Assembly: GCF_030819275.1 (NCBI RefSeq)
Contig: NZ_JAUTBL010000002.1
Coordinates: 1,366,501 to 1,430,500, forward strand
DNA length: 64,000 bases
DNA from: Agrobacterium larrymoorei
GTDB lineage: Bacteria > Pseudomonadota > Alphaproteobacteria > Rhizobiales > Rhizobiaceae
Direction of reading: 5' to 3'
Shown here: piece after piece, positions 49,761 to 58,535 of the stretch
Layout: the number at the start of each line of letters is the position of its first letter
How positions within the stretch are numbered: the first letter of the stretch is position 1
The notes under the pieces: model-generated
The model's database searches: none
Told to the model about the DNA's origin: nothing
What the model saw: the letters and a program-made list of their open reading frames with translations, nothing else
Program-made: the position numbers and the translations under genes

Positions 49761-50813
49761 TCAACCTTTCATTCTGGAAAAGGGGATGGGTGCAAAGGCC
49801 TGCGCGCGGGTCGCACGCAGACCTGCGACACCGACGCCCAAAAGGAGTGCTGCGCCGACGAAGACCTTCTGCCAAGCCGCCGGAATGCCGATCAAAACGA
49901 GGCTCGAGGTTAACAGCACCACGAAGGTGAGGCCGATGACTGCGCCTGCAACGCTGCCACGACCACCGGTCACGGATGCACCGCCAAGGACGATTGCGGC
50001 AATGACATCGAGTTCCATGCCGGAAAAGGCGCCGGGATTGGCATTGCGGAAAAACATGGACTGGGTGATGCCAGCCATCGCCGCCAGGACCCCGGCTGCC
50101 ACGAAGGCGAAAATCTCGATGGTTTTCACCGGCAAGCCGATGCGCCGCGCCGACTCCCGGTTGCCTCCAAGCGCGTAGAGGCCGCGTCCGATGATCGTGT
50201 AGCGCAGCATAAGGCCGACCAGCACACAGACGCCGACGAAAATCAAAACGGCAGGATGCAGCGATAAGGTCCGCCCGGAAACATCCTCCCACGTCATCAG
50301 CGCTGTACGGGAAAAGGAGGAGAGACTGGCTGGCACGCGAAAGATATTTTGCGAGCCAAGGAAGAATAGCGAAAAGCCATAGAGAAGGCTGGACATGCCG
50401 AGCGTGACGATCAGTGCGGGAAGACGCAGCAGCGCGACGAAGAGGCCGTTGATCAAACCGATGGAACGGCCGAGCAGCATCGCCACGCCATAGATCGCGA
50501 TCAGCGGTGCATCGATGCTGTTGTCGACGAAATACTTGATCGTGGCATAGGCCGTCACCGCACCGATCGCGGGGAAGGAGACGTCGATGCCTCCTGTCAG
50601 CATCACGATCAGGGCCGCCATTCCGAAGATGCCGATCACGGTCAGGTTGCGCAACGTATCGAACAGGGTGGAGACCGAGAGAAAGGCTGGATTGATCGCC
50701 GCTGTAACGATGCACAGCAGGATCAACATGAGAAAGGCGATCGCCCTGTTGTCGAGCGATATGGTCGGCCAGCCGTGCCTGGCGGCAGATGGTGATGTCT
50801 CTTTGATCGCCAT
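49761..50813 (-). CDS. RbsC-like ABC permease 1 of catabolic operon
   Basis: 350 residues. Similar topology to the next gene. GGIDVSFPAIGAVTAYATIKYF, NGLFVALLRLPALIVTLGMSSLLYGFSLFFL and GGNRESARRIGLPVKTIEIFAF are the sugar-permease landmarks; the last is the ATPase coupling loop. Three bases separate it from the preceding ATPase gene, so translation is likely coupled. Confidence 0.93.
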   Translation of the reverse strand: MAIKETSPSAARHGWPTISLDNRAIAFLMLILLCIVTAAINPAFLSVSTLFDTLRNLTVIGIFGMAALIVMLTGGIDVSFPAIGAVTAYATIKYFVDNSIDAPLIAIYGVAMLLGRSIGLINGLFVALLRLPALIVTLGMSSLLYGFSLFFLGSQNIFRVPASLSSFSRTALMTWEDVSGRTLSLHPAVLIFVGVCVLVGLMLRYTIIGRGLYALGGNRESARRIGLPVKTIEIFAFVAAGVLAAMAGITQSMFFRNANPGAFSGMELDVIAAIVLGGASVTGGRGSVAGAVIGLTFVVLLTSSLVLIGIPAAWQKVFVGAALLLGVGVAGLRATRAQAFAPIPFSRMKG

Positions 50814-50816
50814 GGC

Positions 50817-52304
50817 TTAGACCTCCTTTCCGAGAGTTGATAGTCGCGTGGCATTGAGTTCTGCGCCTGCGATGGTTTCCACGATCTCACCTTCGCTCAT
50901 GACAAGCAGACGGTCGCAGAGCCTGATGATTTCGTCGGTGTCGTCGGAGACCACGATGACGCCCGCACCTTCTGCGCTCATCGCTTCGATGATACGGTGG
51001 ATTTCCTCTTTCGAGCCGACATCGACGCCAACGGTTGGTCCGTTGAGCACGACGACCCGCGGCTTGCGGGCAAGCACCTTGCCGAGAACCACGCGTTGCT
51101 GGTTGCCGCCGGACAAGGTATGCACCATCGCATCGGCATTCGGTGTCTTGATGGAGAGACGGCTGATCCAGTCCCTCCCGAAGCTGTCTACGCGATCCTC
51201 ATCGATGATGCCGAAAGCACCGGAGAGAGAGGAGAGACTGCCGGCGGCGAGATTGGTGCCCACTGAACGGGAGAGAAAAAGCCCCTCCGTCAGACGGTCT
51301 TCCGGCACCATGCCTATTCCGCTGGCCAGCGCATGGCGGATGCTATCGACCGCGACTGGCTTTCCATCGAGGACGACCCTGCCTGCGTCGGGCGGCAACA
51401 TTCCGTAAAGGGAAAGCGCCAAGGCAGTGCGGCCGGAATCGAGTTGTCCGGTCAGACCGAGTATCTCGCCTTCGCGCAACGAGAAAGAAATATTTCTGTA
51501 GTAATTGGCGCGTTGGAGCCCGGACACCTCCAGGACCACGGGACCTTCTGTCGTTTTCGTGTCGCGGCGGTTTTGCGGAATATCGACACCGACCATGCGA
51601 TGCACAAGTGCGGCGCGGTCGAACTCTCTCGCCCGCTCGTCGTGAACCTTTTCGCCATTGCGCATGACGATCACGCGTTGCGCCACTTTCTGCACCTCGT
51701 CCAGCTTGTGGCTGACAAAGATCACCGCGACGCCATCGGCGCGGAGCTGCTCGATGATGTCGAGCAGGCGCCCGATTTCGCGCAATGTCAGCGCCGACGT
51801 CGGCTCGTCCATTACGATGAGGGAGGGGTTGCCGACGAGCGCACGGGCGATCGCGACAAGCTGCCGCTGTGCCACCGAAAGTTCTTCGGCAGGCTTATCA
51901 AGCGGTATATCAGTACCAATGCGGGCGAGGGCAGCTTTCGCCCGGCGGCGCATGGTACCCCAGCTTGCAAACCAGCGGCGCTTGCCGGCGGCTTCCGCCA
52001 GGCCGATATTCTCCATGACGGAGAGGTTCGGAAAGAGCGAAAAATCCTGGTAGATCACTTCGATCCCTGCGGAAAGCGCCTGCTCGGGTCCCCAGTTTTC
52101 CTGTGGTTCTCCGCGCAGCAGGATCGAACCGCTATCGGGCTTGTGCATGCCCGATAGCGTCTTGATCAGAGTGGACTTGCCTGAGCCGTTCTCACCGAGC
52201 AGGCACAGGACTTCGCCGGGTTCGATGTCGAAGTCGACATCGCGCAGTGCATGTACGCCCGAAAAGGTCTTGCTGATCTTTTGCAGGCTCAGGAACGGTG
52301 CCAT
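50817..52304 (-). CDS. sugar-type ABC importer, ATP-binding protein (two domains)
   Basis: 495 residues. Domain 1: Walker A GENGSGKST, signature LSVAQRQLVAIARAL, Walker B IVMDEPTSAL. Domain 2: degenerate P-loop (GQLDSGRTALALSLYG), signature LSGGNQQRVVLGKVL and VVVLNGPTVGVDVG, where the usual DEPT reads NGPT, so hydrolysis there is doubtful. The RbsA/MglA type fits the RbsC-like permeases. Two genes downstream of the binding protein. Confidence 0.94.
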   Translation of the reverse strand: MAPFLSLQKISKTFSGVHALRDVDFDIEPGEVLCLLGENGSGKSTLIKTLSGMHKPDSGSILLRGEPQENWGPEQALSAGIEVIYQDFSLFPNLSVMENIGLAEAAGKRRWFASWGTMRRRAKAALARIGTDIPLDKPAEELSVAQRQLVAIARALVGNPSLIVMDEPTSALTLREIGRLLDIIEQLRADGVAVIFVSHKLDEVQKVAQRVIVMRNGEKVHDERAREFDRAALVHRMVGVDIPQNRRDTKTTEGPVVLEVSGLQRANYYRNISFSLREGEILGLTGQLDSGRTALALSLYGMLPPDAGRVVLDGKPVAVDSIRHALASGIGMVPEDRLTEGLFLSRSVGTNLAAGSLSSLSGAFGIIDEDRVDSFGRDWISRLSIKTPNADAMVHTLSGGNQQRVVLGKVLARKPRVVVLNGPTVGVDVGSKEEIHRIIEAMSAEGAGVIVVSDDTDEIIRLCDRLLVMSEGEIVETIAGAELNATRLSTLGKEV

Positions 52305-52323
52305 CTCGATGATGTCCGGACGA

Positions 52324-53301
52324 TCAGAAGTCGTACTTGTCGATGTTCGACTTGTCCATGTCGAGCCATGCCGAGCCGTAGATGACCTTGCCGGACAGCG
52401 TGATCTTCTCGTATCCCGGAACGCCGAGATCCATGCCGTCGGTGATCTTCTTGCCTTGGCTGATAAGCAGCGCGACCTTGTTCATGGCTTCACCGGCAAG
52501 AGCCGGGTCCCAGCAGGTGATAAGACTGACAGTGCCTGCCTTGATGAGATCGCCCGCATAGGAGGGAATGCTGGTGCCGACGATGGAGAGCTTACCGCCA
52601 AGGCCCGCTTCCTCGACCGCCTGACCTGCGCCAACGACATCGAGAGCGTCCGAGCCCTGTATACCCTTGAGCTTAGGATAGGTTTTTAGCAGATCCTTCG
52701 TGATCTGATAGGCCTTCGCGACGTCGTCATGGCTCTCGTTCTTGGTGCCGACGAGTTCCATTTTTGGATATTTTTCCTTTTGCAGCGCGATCGCCGCATC
52801 CACCCAGGCATTGTGCGTGGTTTGCGTCAGGCTGCCGACGAAGACGGCATACTGGCCTTCATAATTCATGCGCTTGGCCATCTCTTCCATCAAATGACGG
52901 CCATAAGCGGCGTTGTCGAATGCCTCAAGATCGTAATCGGCATTCTTGATGTCAGCGGACTCATGGGTCACGACGATCATGCCGCGTTCCTTGGCTTTAC
53001 CAAGAGCTGCTTCGAGCGACTGCGCCTCGAGCGGAACGACCATCAACGCCTTCGGCTTCTGGGAGATATCATCCTCAAGGCTTTGAAGCTGCATTGCACT
53101 ATCGGCCTTCGATGGTCCGACCTGCACAGCGTTGACATTGTTCTCTTTGCCGAACTCCTTGACGCCGACTTCCATCCGCTTGAACCAGTTGAATCCAGTA
53201 GATTTCACAACAGTGATGAAGAGCGGCTTTTCATCGGCCTGTGCGGAAAAGGCACAGAGGGACAGGCCGAGAAACCCGGCCAGAATAAGAGATTTCCTCA
53301 T
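52324..53301 (-). CDS. periplasmic sugar-binding protein
   Basis: 325 residues. Signal peptide MRKSLILAGFLGLSLCAFSAQA, then the periplasmic-binding protein 4 fold: LFITVVKSTGFNWFKRMEVGV, ALMVVPLEAQSLEAALGKAKERGMIVVTHES, GIQGSDALDVVGAGQAVEEAG and GTVSLITCWDPALAGEAM. First gene of the operon; it determines substrate. Residues in the cleft include Trp (FNWF, WDPA) as in sugar binders. Substrate unknown; autoinducer-2-like or pentose/polyol binders have similar patterns. Confidence 0.92.
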   Translation of the reverse strand: MRKSLILAGFLGLSLCAFSAQADEKPLFITVVKSTGFNWFKRMEVGVKEFGKENNVNAVQVGPSKADSAMQLQSLEDDISQKPKALMVVPLEAQSLEAALGKAKERGMIVVTHESADIKNADYDLEAFDNAAYGRHLMEEMAKRMNYEGQYAVFVGSLTQTTHNAWVDAAIALQKEKYPKMELVGTKNESHDDVAKAYQITKDLLKTYPKLKGIQGSDALDVVGAGQAVEEAGLGGKLSIVGTSIPSYAGDLIKAGTVSLITCWDPALAGEAMNKVALLISQGKKITDGMDLGVPGYEKITLSGKVIYGSAWLDMDKSNIDKYDF

Positions 53302-53847
53302 TTCGTTCTCCTAAGGAGGTTACATGAACCTACATGCGAATGTTTGATTAAACTTTATTTATGTTTTATCGCACAAAAAAACTAACATAGTTAAACGAAC
53401 TGTCAACGCTCCTTTTGTTGAGTTTTACATATTATTAAGTTCTGAAATATGGGTCGGGAAAACACAGGCAGCGCGCTACACTTGCTTCTGCCCACGCTCT
53501 TCTGCGGAAGAGCTTCCTGGATGTCCCGAACTGGTGAAACTGGGAGAAAGGATAAGGGCGCGGTCGAAAAGCAGGCAAAACAGAGCGAGCTACTATTCTA
53601 TCTGGAGAACCTGCGGCAAACGGTGAACGGCAATCGCAAAAGCTGCTGGGCGGAAGGGAAAATCTACGCTTCCAACAAGTCTGTATACAGAAATGGATCG
53701 GAGTAAATCGGCTGCAGAGAGGGGCAATGCGCCATGCTAAACTCGATGCAGCATAGGCCGTTGCGAAACTCGAGATCGATTTTCGCAACGGAAAAGCTTC
53801 GCTCTGACGATCAGGAAATCGCCGGGTATCTTGGACGCTGGCCGCGC
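53302..53847. other. 546-base intergenic region with AT-rich promoter segment
   Basis: The first 120 bases hold the operon promoter region with AT-rich dyads; the rest up to the GlxA-type regulator shows no gene I can support. Open frames at 53449-53706 (+) and 53435-53962 (-) have Arg/Ser/Cys-rich composition and no plausible ribosome site. Confidence 0.5.
53342..53393. promoter_or_regulatory. candidate DeoR operators upstream of the catabolic operon
   Basis: Two dyads lie 41 and 82 bases upstream of the binding-protein start: GTTTGATTAAAC (53342-53353) and TAACATAGTTA (53383-53393, extended as GTTTAACTATGTTAGTTT on the other strand). The surrounding AT-rich stretch is suited to the promoter of the leftward operon. 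DeoR-family repressors usually bind repeated short motifs of this size. Confidence 0.5.
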
Positions 53848-54894
53848 TTAATGCGCAGCCTTGCCTTGGCTGCTGGCAGCCAGCATTCTCGATGCACTGA
53901 TCACGAGCTTGCGTTCCGCACGCTCCTGTTGCGGCGTGCGGTTGTAGATTTCGCGATAACACTTGGAGAAGTGCGAGGCAGAGACGAAACCACAGGCAAC
54001 TGCGACTTCCACCACCGGCATGGCCGACTGCACCAGAAGGTGACGTGCCCGATCAAGCCTGATCTCGAGATAGTAGCGTGCAGGCGAACGGCCCATCTCC
54101 TGACGGAACAGTCGCTCGACCTGTCGGCGAGACAGGTCCGCGCCCTCGGCAATGTCGAGAAGCGAGAGCGGCTCTGAAAGATTGCTTTCCATCAACTCGA
54201 TGATCGACAGAACCTTGTCGTTCTGCACGCCAAGACGGGCACGAAGCGGCAGGCGCTGACGATCGTGCGGATTGCGGACACGGTCCGTCAGCTGCTGCTC
54301 GCAGACCCGGTTCACGAGGTTTTCGCCGAAATCCTGACCGATCAGGTTCAGCATCATGTCAAGCGAAGCCGTTCCGCCCGCACAGGTGTAGATGTTGCCA
54401 TCCACCTCATAGAGATCGGCATAGACTTCCACTTGCGGAAAAGCCTCGGAAAAGCCTGGAAGGTTTTCCCAGTGGATCGCACAGCGCTTGCCATTCAGCA
54501 GTCCCGCCTGGGCAAGCACATGTGCGCCCGTACAGAGACTACCGACCGCAATGCCGCGATTGTTGACCTCTCGCAGCCAGGCATTGACCGACTTGTTCAC
54601 ATATTGATCGATGTCGATCCCGGAACAGACCAACACCATGCTCGGTCGGTTCTCGCCGCCAATACATTTGCGCTCTTCCGCAAGAGACGTATTTGCTTCA
54701 AGCGCGATGCCGCTTGAGGAGGTGACTTTCATCCCGTCGATGGAGGCAAGACGCCATTCATAAGCGTCATAGCCAAGCATACGATTGGCGATACGCAATG
54801 TTTCCACGGCTGCTGTAAAGGGCAGCATCGTGAACTGAGGAACCATAAAAAATACTATTGAACGCTTCTTGGGAGTTTTGCTCACGGTGACCAT
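53848..54894 (-). CDS. GlxA-family AraC-type regulator
   Basis: 348 residues. Residues 10-190 form a DJ-1/PfpI-like (class I glutamine amidotransferase-like) domain with GSLCTGAHVLAQAGLL holding the nucleophile-elbow cysteine. Residues 225-325 form the AraC HTH: SLLDIAEGADLSRRQVERLFRQEMGRSPARYYLEIRLDRARHLL...FVSASHFSKCYREIYNRTP. GlxA-like regulators in rhizobia often control choline or betaine or carnitine-type catabolism (for example GbdR). No such genes are adjacent here. Confidence 0.91.
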   Translation of the reverse strand: MVTVSKTPKKRSIVFFMVPQFTMLPFTAAVETLRIANRMLGYDAYEWRLASIDGMKVTSSSGIALEANTSLAEERKCIGGENRPSMVLVCSGIDIDQYVNKSVNAWLREVNNRGIAVGSLCTGAHVLAQAGLLNGKRCAIHWENLPGFSEAFPQVEVYADLYEVDGNIYTCAGGTASLDMMLNLIGQDFGENLVNRVCEQQLTDRVRNPHDRQRLPLRARLGVQNDKVLSIIELMESNLSEPLSLLDIAEGADLSRRQVERLFRQEMGRSPARYYLEIRLDRARHLLVQSAMPVVEVAVACGFVSASHFSKCYREIYNRTPQQERAERKLVISASRMLAASSQGKAAH

Positions 54895-54976
54895 GCTCCA
54901 TTTTGCGGAAAATCAATTTCTTGCGTGGAAACTATCATCAGTATGTTCTGAATGCGACGGTCTAATGGACAAATAC

Positions 54977-54996
54977 GACGTGGGTTCTCCCACGTC
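54977..54996. promoter_or_regulatory. 8-base inverted repeat upstream of the GlxA-type gene
   Basis: GACGTGGG (54977-54984) and CCCACGTC (54989-54996) form a perfect hairpin with TTCT between, 83 bases before the start at 54894. It is not followed by T on the minus strand, so it is more likely an operator or leader hairpin than a terminator. The remainder of the 357-base gap 54895-55251 shows no gene. Confidence 0.4.
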
Positions 54997-55251
54997 AAAA
55001 AAACAATCTGTGAGCGCGGGTTGACAAATGCCAGTATCTGAATTGCGACATGGCATTTCGAGATATTTTGCATTTTATTAATATTGTTTTCAATTTTGTC
55101 CCGCATGCTCTCATCAATGTCGCCGAATTGCGCGTTCTGTTGGAAAGATGGGATGGCGGACGTCGAAGCCACCGCCGCCCATCGGGTGCCACAGCACGTG
55201 AACGGTCGAGCCTCATGCTGACCGGTCCAAGCTTAAAGCGGAGTATTGCGT

Positions 55252-55677
55252 ATGCAGGAAGCTGGCGTGACGGTATTGGTTGTCGAAGACGAACCGATCA
55301 TTCGATTTGCCCTTGTGGATGCCTTGGAAGAGAAAGGCTACCGCGTTCTGGAAGCATCCAATGTGCTGGAGGCCGTGGGTGTGCTCGGGATGAATGAGCA
55401 GATCGCAGCAGTGGTCACGGATATCGACATGCCGGGCGGTTTATCCGGGCTTGATCTCGTCGAGATACTGGACCGGTCGCAACATCACATTGCAGTCGTC
55501 GTCACCTCTGGGGGACATGCATCCGAAGGTCTGGATCTTCCAGCCGACGCACGCTTCTTCAGCAAGCCCTATCATTTCGACGACATTCTTTTCGCCGTTC
55601 GCTCTGCGATCGCGGCGAAGGCGAAGCTCTTGAAGAAGCGTCGGGGCTTGCGTCTGGTCGGCGCTTCGGCGCGCTGA
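55252..55677 (+). CDS. single-domain response regulator
   Basis: 141 residues from ATG 55252 with GGAG upstream. Receiver domain with acidic pair VVEDE (residues about 10-14), phosphoacceptor VVTDIDMPGG (Asp about 62) and Lys in FFSKPYHFDD (about 107). A basic tail (KAKLLKKRRGLRL) is not a known output domain. It therefore acts through protein partners, like CheY- or Sma0114-type rhizobial regulators. No cognate kinase gene is adjacent. Confidence 0.88.
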   Translation: MQEAGVTVLVVEDEPIIRFALVDALEEKGYRVLEASNVLEAVGVLGMNEQIAAVVTDIDMPGGLSGLDLVEILDRSQHHIAVVVTSGGHASEGLDLPADARFFSKPYHFDDILFAVRSAIAAKAKLLKKRRGLRLVGASAR

Positions 55678-55832
55678 GATTTAGAACGCATCGCGTCCTT
55701 TTCGATGCACGCGGGACGCTCTGAACCTTTGAAGACAGGTATCGTGCGTTTGCGAAAACGATTCCATTTTCCCGCCGATACTCTTGGGCGCGAGGCGGAT
55801 CGCGGTGACGATCGGTTTTGCCCATAAAGCAA

Positions 55833-55855
55833 AAGCCGGAGGGGCGCTCCGGCTT
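55833..55855. terminator. terminator between response regulator and glgX
   Basis: AAGCCGGAG (55833-55841) pairs with CTCCGGCTT (55847-55855) across GGGCG. On the minus strand the stem is followed by TTTGCTTTATG, suiting the convergent glgX transcript. On the plus strand the T run is weak. Confidence 0.78.
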
Positions 55856-55886
55856 CTGTCCTTAAATCCTTGTTTGTGGGATGATT

Positions 55887-57962
55887 TTACGCAGCGCGCA
55901 GCATAACCAGGCTGCGGCCCTCCATCATGTAGTTCTGTGCGTTGGCAATTTGATTGCCGGTGACAGTGGGGTCTGCGGTCGTCAATTCCGTTGTCCAGCC
56001 ATTCTCGACTTCCGGAAGCTTGAATTCGACATCACCTTCGTGAGGATTGAAGAGAATGAGAACGTCGTTCCATTCGTCGCCATCCGGGCCGCCTTCGCGG
56101 CTTAGGCGCAGGCCGAGAGAGGTGCTGCCCGGGTCCTGCCAGTGTTCAGGCTTCTGCTCGCCACCGCCTGGGTTAAGCCAGGTTACATGGGTGCCATCAT
56201 GCCAGCTGTCCCGGCGAAGCACCGAGTGAGTCTGCCTCAGTTCGATCAGGCGCCGGGTGAAGTCACGCAGCGTCTCGGCGCTTTCCGGCAGGCCTTCCCA
56301 GTGTACCCAGCTGAGATCGCTGTCTTGGCAGTAGCCGTTGTTATTGCCCATTTGGCTGCGGCCGAACTCATCCCCCGCAAGGATCATTGGGGTGCCGTGA
56401 GACAGCAGTAGGGTTGCTAGGAAGTTGCGCTTCTGGCGATCACGAACGGCGTTGATGCCTTCATCATCCGTCGGACCTTCGACACCATAATTGAAGCTGC
56501 GATTATCGCTGTGGCCGTCCTTGTTGTCTTCGCCATTCGCCTCATTGTGCTTTTCGTTGTAGGAGACGAGATCGTTTAGCGTAAAGCCGTCATGCGCGGT
56601 GATGAAGTTGACGCTGGCCCATGTCTTGCGGCCACGTAGATCGTAGACATCGCCGGAACCGAGAACGCGCGCGGCAAAGTCGCCAGCGGTGCCATCCTCG
56701 TCCTTCCAATATTCACGCACGGTGTCGCGATACTTGTCGTTCCACTCTGCCCAGCCGGGAGGGAAGCCACCGACCTGATAACCGCCGGGGCCGATATCCC
56801 ATGGCTCACCAACGAGCTTCAGGCGAGACAGCACCGGATCCTGACCGACGGCATCGAAGAAACCGCTGCGCTGGTCGAAACCTTCCGGTTCGCGACCCAA
56901 TATGGTGCCGAGGTCGAAGCGGAAGCCATCCACATGCATATCTTCCGCCCAGTAGCGCAGTGAGTCCGTCACCAGTTGCAGGACACGCGGGTGCGAGGTG
57001 TTGACGGTGTTTCCCGTTCCCGTGTCATTGATGTAATAGCGCGGCTGATCGGGCATGGTGCGGTAATAGGAGAAGTTGTCGATACCCTTGAACGAGAGGG
57101 TTGGCCCGAGCTCATTGCCTTCCGCCGTGTGGTTATAGACCACGTCGAGAATGACTTCGATGCCGCCATCGTGGAAGGCGCGAACCATATCCCGGAAGCC
57201 TGCCATGGCCCGCGGACCGTAGTAGCGCGATGCCGGTGCAAAAAAGGCGAGGGAATTGTATCCCCAGAAGTTCTTCAAGCCCTTGTCGAGCAGATGAGAG
57301 TCGTCTGGGAAATAGTGGATTGGCAGAAGCTCGATCGACGTGATGCCGAGGCTTTTGATATAGGCAACCACATCCTTATGCCCAAGCCCTTCATAGGTGC
57401 CCTTGAGGTCTTCCGGCAGGGCAGGGTGCAGCTTGGTGAACCCCTTGACGTGCGTCTCGTAGAAGATTGTCTTCGACCAAGGGATGTTCGGGCGACTGTC
57501 GCCGCTCCAGTCATAGTCTTTGGGATCGATCACGCGGCACTTGGGCATCTTGGATGCGCTGTCGGCCTCGTTGAAGGACAGGTCTTTGTCCTCGGCGTTC
57601 AGGTCGTAGCCAAACTGTTCCTGACCCCATTGGATATCGCCCACCAGTTCGCGCGCATAGGGATCGACCAGCAGCTTGTTGGGATTGAAGCGATGGCCAT
57701 TCTCTGGATCGTAAGGCCCATGGACACGATAGCCATAAAGAGCGCCGGGCTTAAGCCCCGGAATATAGCCGTGCCAGATTTCGTTGGTAAATTCTGGAAG
57801 AGTGATGCGCTCAATTTCAGTGTTGCCTGTCTCATCGAACAGGCAAAGTTCAACTCGTTCTGCACATGCGCTGAAGATCGCAAAATTTACGCCGTCGCCA
57901 TCGAAATTGGCGCCCAGGCGTGTGAAGTCGCCGGGCTGAATGCTGGAGCCAAACTTGGACAT
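55887..57962 (-). CDS. glgX: glycogen debranching enzyme GlgX
   Basis: 691 residues, start preceded by GAGGAAACCC. An N-terminal CBM48-like domain (LGANFDGDGVNFAIFSACAERVELCLFD) is followed by a GH13 catalytic barrel. Key residues: YNHTAEG, DGFRFDLGTILGRE (nucleophile Asp), GEPWDIGPGGYQVG (acid/base Glu) and TAHDGFTLNDLVSYNEKHNEANGE (His-Asp). GlgX cleaves alpha-1,6 branches of glycogen partly degraded by phosphorylase. No glg gene is adjacent, so it is a detached member of glycogen turnover. Confidence 0.95.
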   Translation of the reverse strand: MSKFGSSIQPGDFTRLGANFDGDGVNFAIFSACAERVELCLFDETGNTEIERITLPEFTNEIWHGYIPGLKPGALYGYRVHGPYDPENGHRFNPNKLLVDPYARELVGDIQWGQEQFGYDLNAEDKDLSFNEADSASKMPKCRVIDPKDYDWSGDSRPNIPWSKTIFYETHVKGFTKLHPALPEDLKGTYEGLGHKDVVAYIKSLGITSIELLPIHYFPDDSHLLDKGLKNFWGYNSLAFFAPASRYYGPRAMAGFRDMVRAFHDGGIEVILDVVYNHTAEGNELGPTLSFKGIDNFSYYRTMPDQPRYYINDTGTGNTVNTSHPRVLQLVTDSLRYWAEDMHVDGFRFDLGTILGREPEGFDQRSGFFDAVGQDPVLSRLKLVGEPWDIGPGGYQVGGFPPGWAEWNDKYRDTVREYWKDEDGTAGDFAARVLGSGDVYDLRGRKTWASVNFITAHDGFTLNDLVSYNEKHNEANGEDNKDGHSDNRSFNYGVEGPTDDEGINAVRDRQKRNFLATLLLSHGTPMILAGDEFGRSQMGNNNGYCQDSDLSWVHWEGLPESAETLRDFTRRLIELRQTHSVLRRDSWHDGTHVTWLNPGGGEQKPEHWQDPGSTSLGLRLSREGGPDGDEWNDVLILFNPHEGDVEFKLPEVENGWTTELTTADPTVTGNQIANAQNYMMEGRSLVMLRAA

Positions 57963-58097
57963 GGGTTTCCTCGTGATGAAGTGACCCAGTGAAACTGGCT
58001 TGCCAGTGGTTTGTTCCGCAGCGCAAAAAAATGGCCCGCCGGGATGTAGGGCGAGCCATCTACTCTTTCACATGGGCACAACTTTTTTTGCGTCCAT

Positions 58098-58298
58098 TCA
58101 GTTGCGGATGGTGTCGTTGGCGGGCCATCCAATGTCCTTCAATGTATCTGCAGGCAGACTTTCAAGAATGTGGAGATTGCGTCTGCGTTGCCAGGAGGCG
58201 TGCAGCTGAAACCCGGCGCGGATCACGCGGGATATCCAGGATGGGGGCCGGAGCCGAAGCCAGCTACCGGTTTCTTCATGCAGGATTATCATAGTCAT
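58098..58298 (-). CDS. DUF1127 small basic protein
   Basis: 66 residues from ATG 58298 with AAGGAG at 8 bases. RVIRAGFQLHASWQRRRNLHILESLPADTLKDIGW is the DUF1127 (YjiS-like) signature, with its LxxLxxxxLxDIG pattern. Short DUF1127 proteins in Agrobacterium have been linked to RNA turnover and phosphate/stress adaptation, but roles differ. It is divergent from the LysR gene at 58536, a common pairing of regulator and target. Confidence 0.88.
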   Translation of the reverse strand: MTMIILHEETGSWLRLRPPSWISRVIRAGFQLHASWQRRRNLHILESLPADTLKDIGWPANDTIRN

Positions 58299-58535
58299 TT
58301 TAGTGCTCCTTCCTTCTGCTTTAGTGTCTATTGTTGTCCAGACATCACCAGCTATGCGCTTGCTAAAACCATCAATCAACTGAATGACGCTTATGTCACT
58401 CATGACATTTTGTGTTGTTTTAACTCGTGCACCACCAAGGCTGCTTCTGTCTGGGAAGAAGAATGGACGTCGCTTGACATTCAATCAAACGAAATGATAT
58501 CGATCTATCATTCAGAAAAATTGACGGACACGGTC

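Noticed and set aside
53435..53962. Possible minus-strand gene upstream of the sgc-like operon
   Set aside because: Composition dominated by Arg, Ser, Cys and Pro, no ribosome site, and it overlaps the end of the GlxA-type regulator gene.
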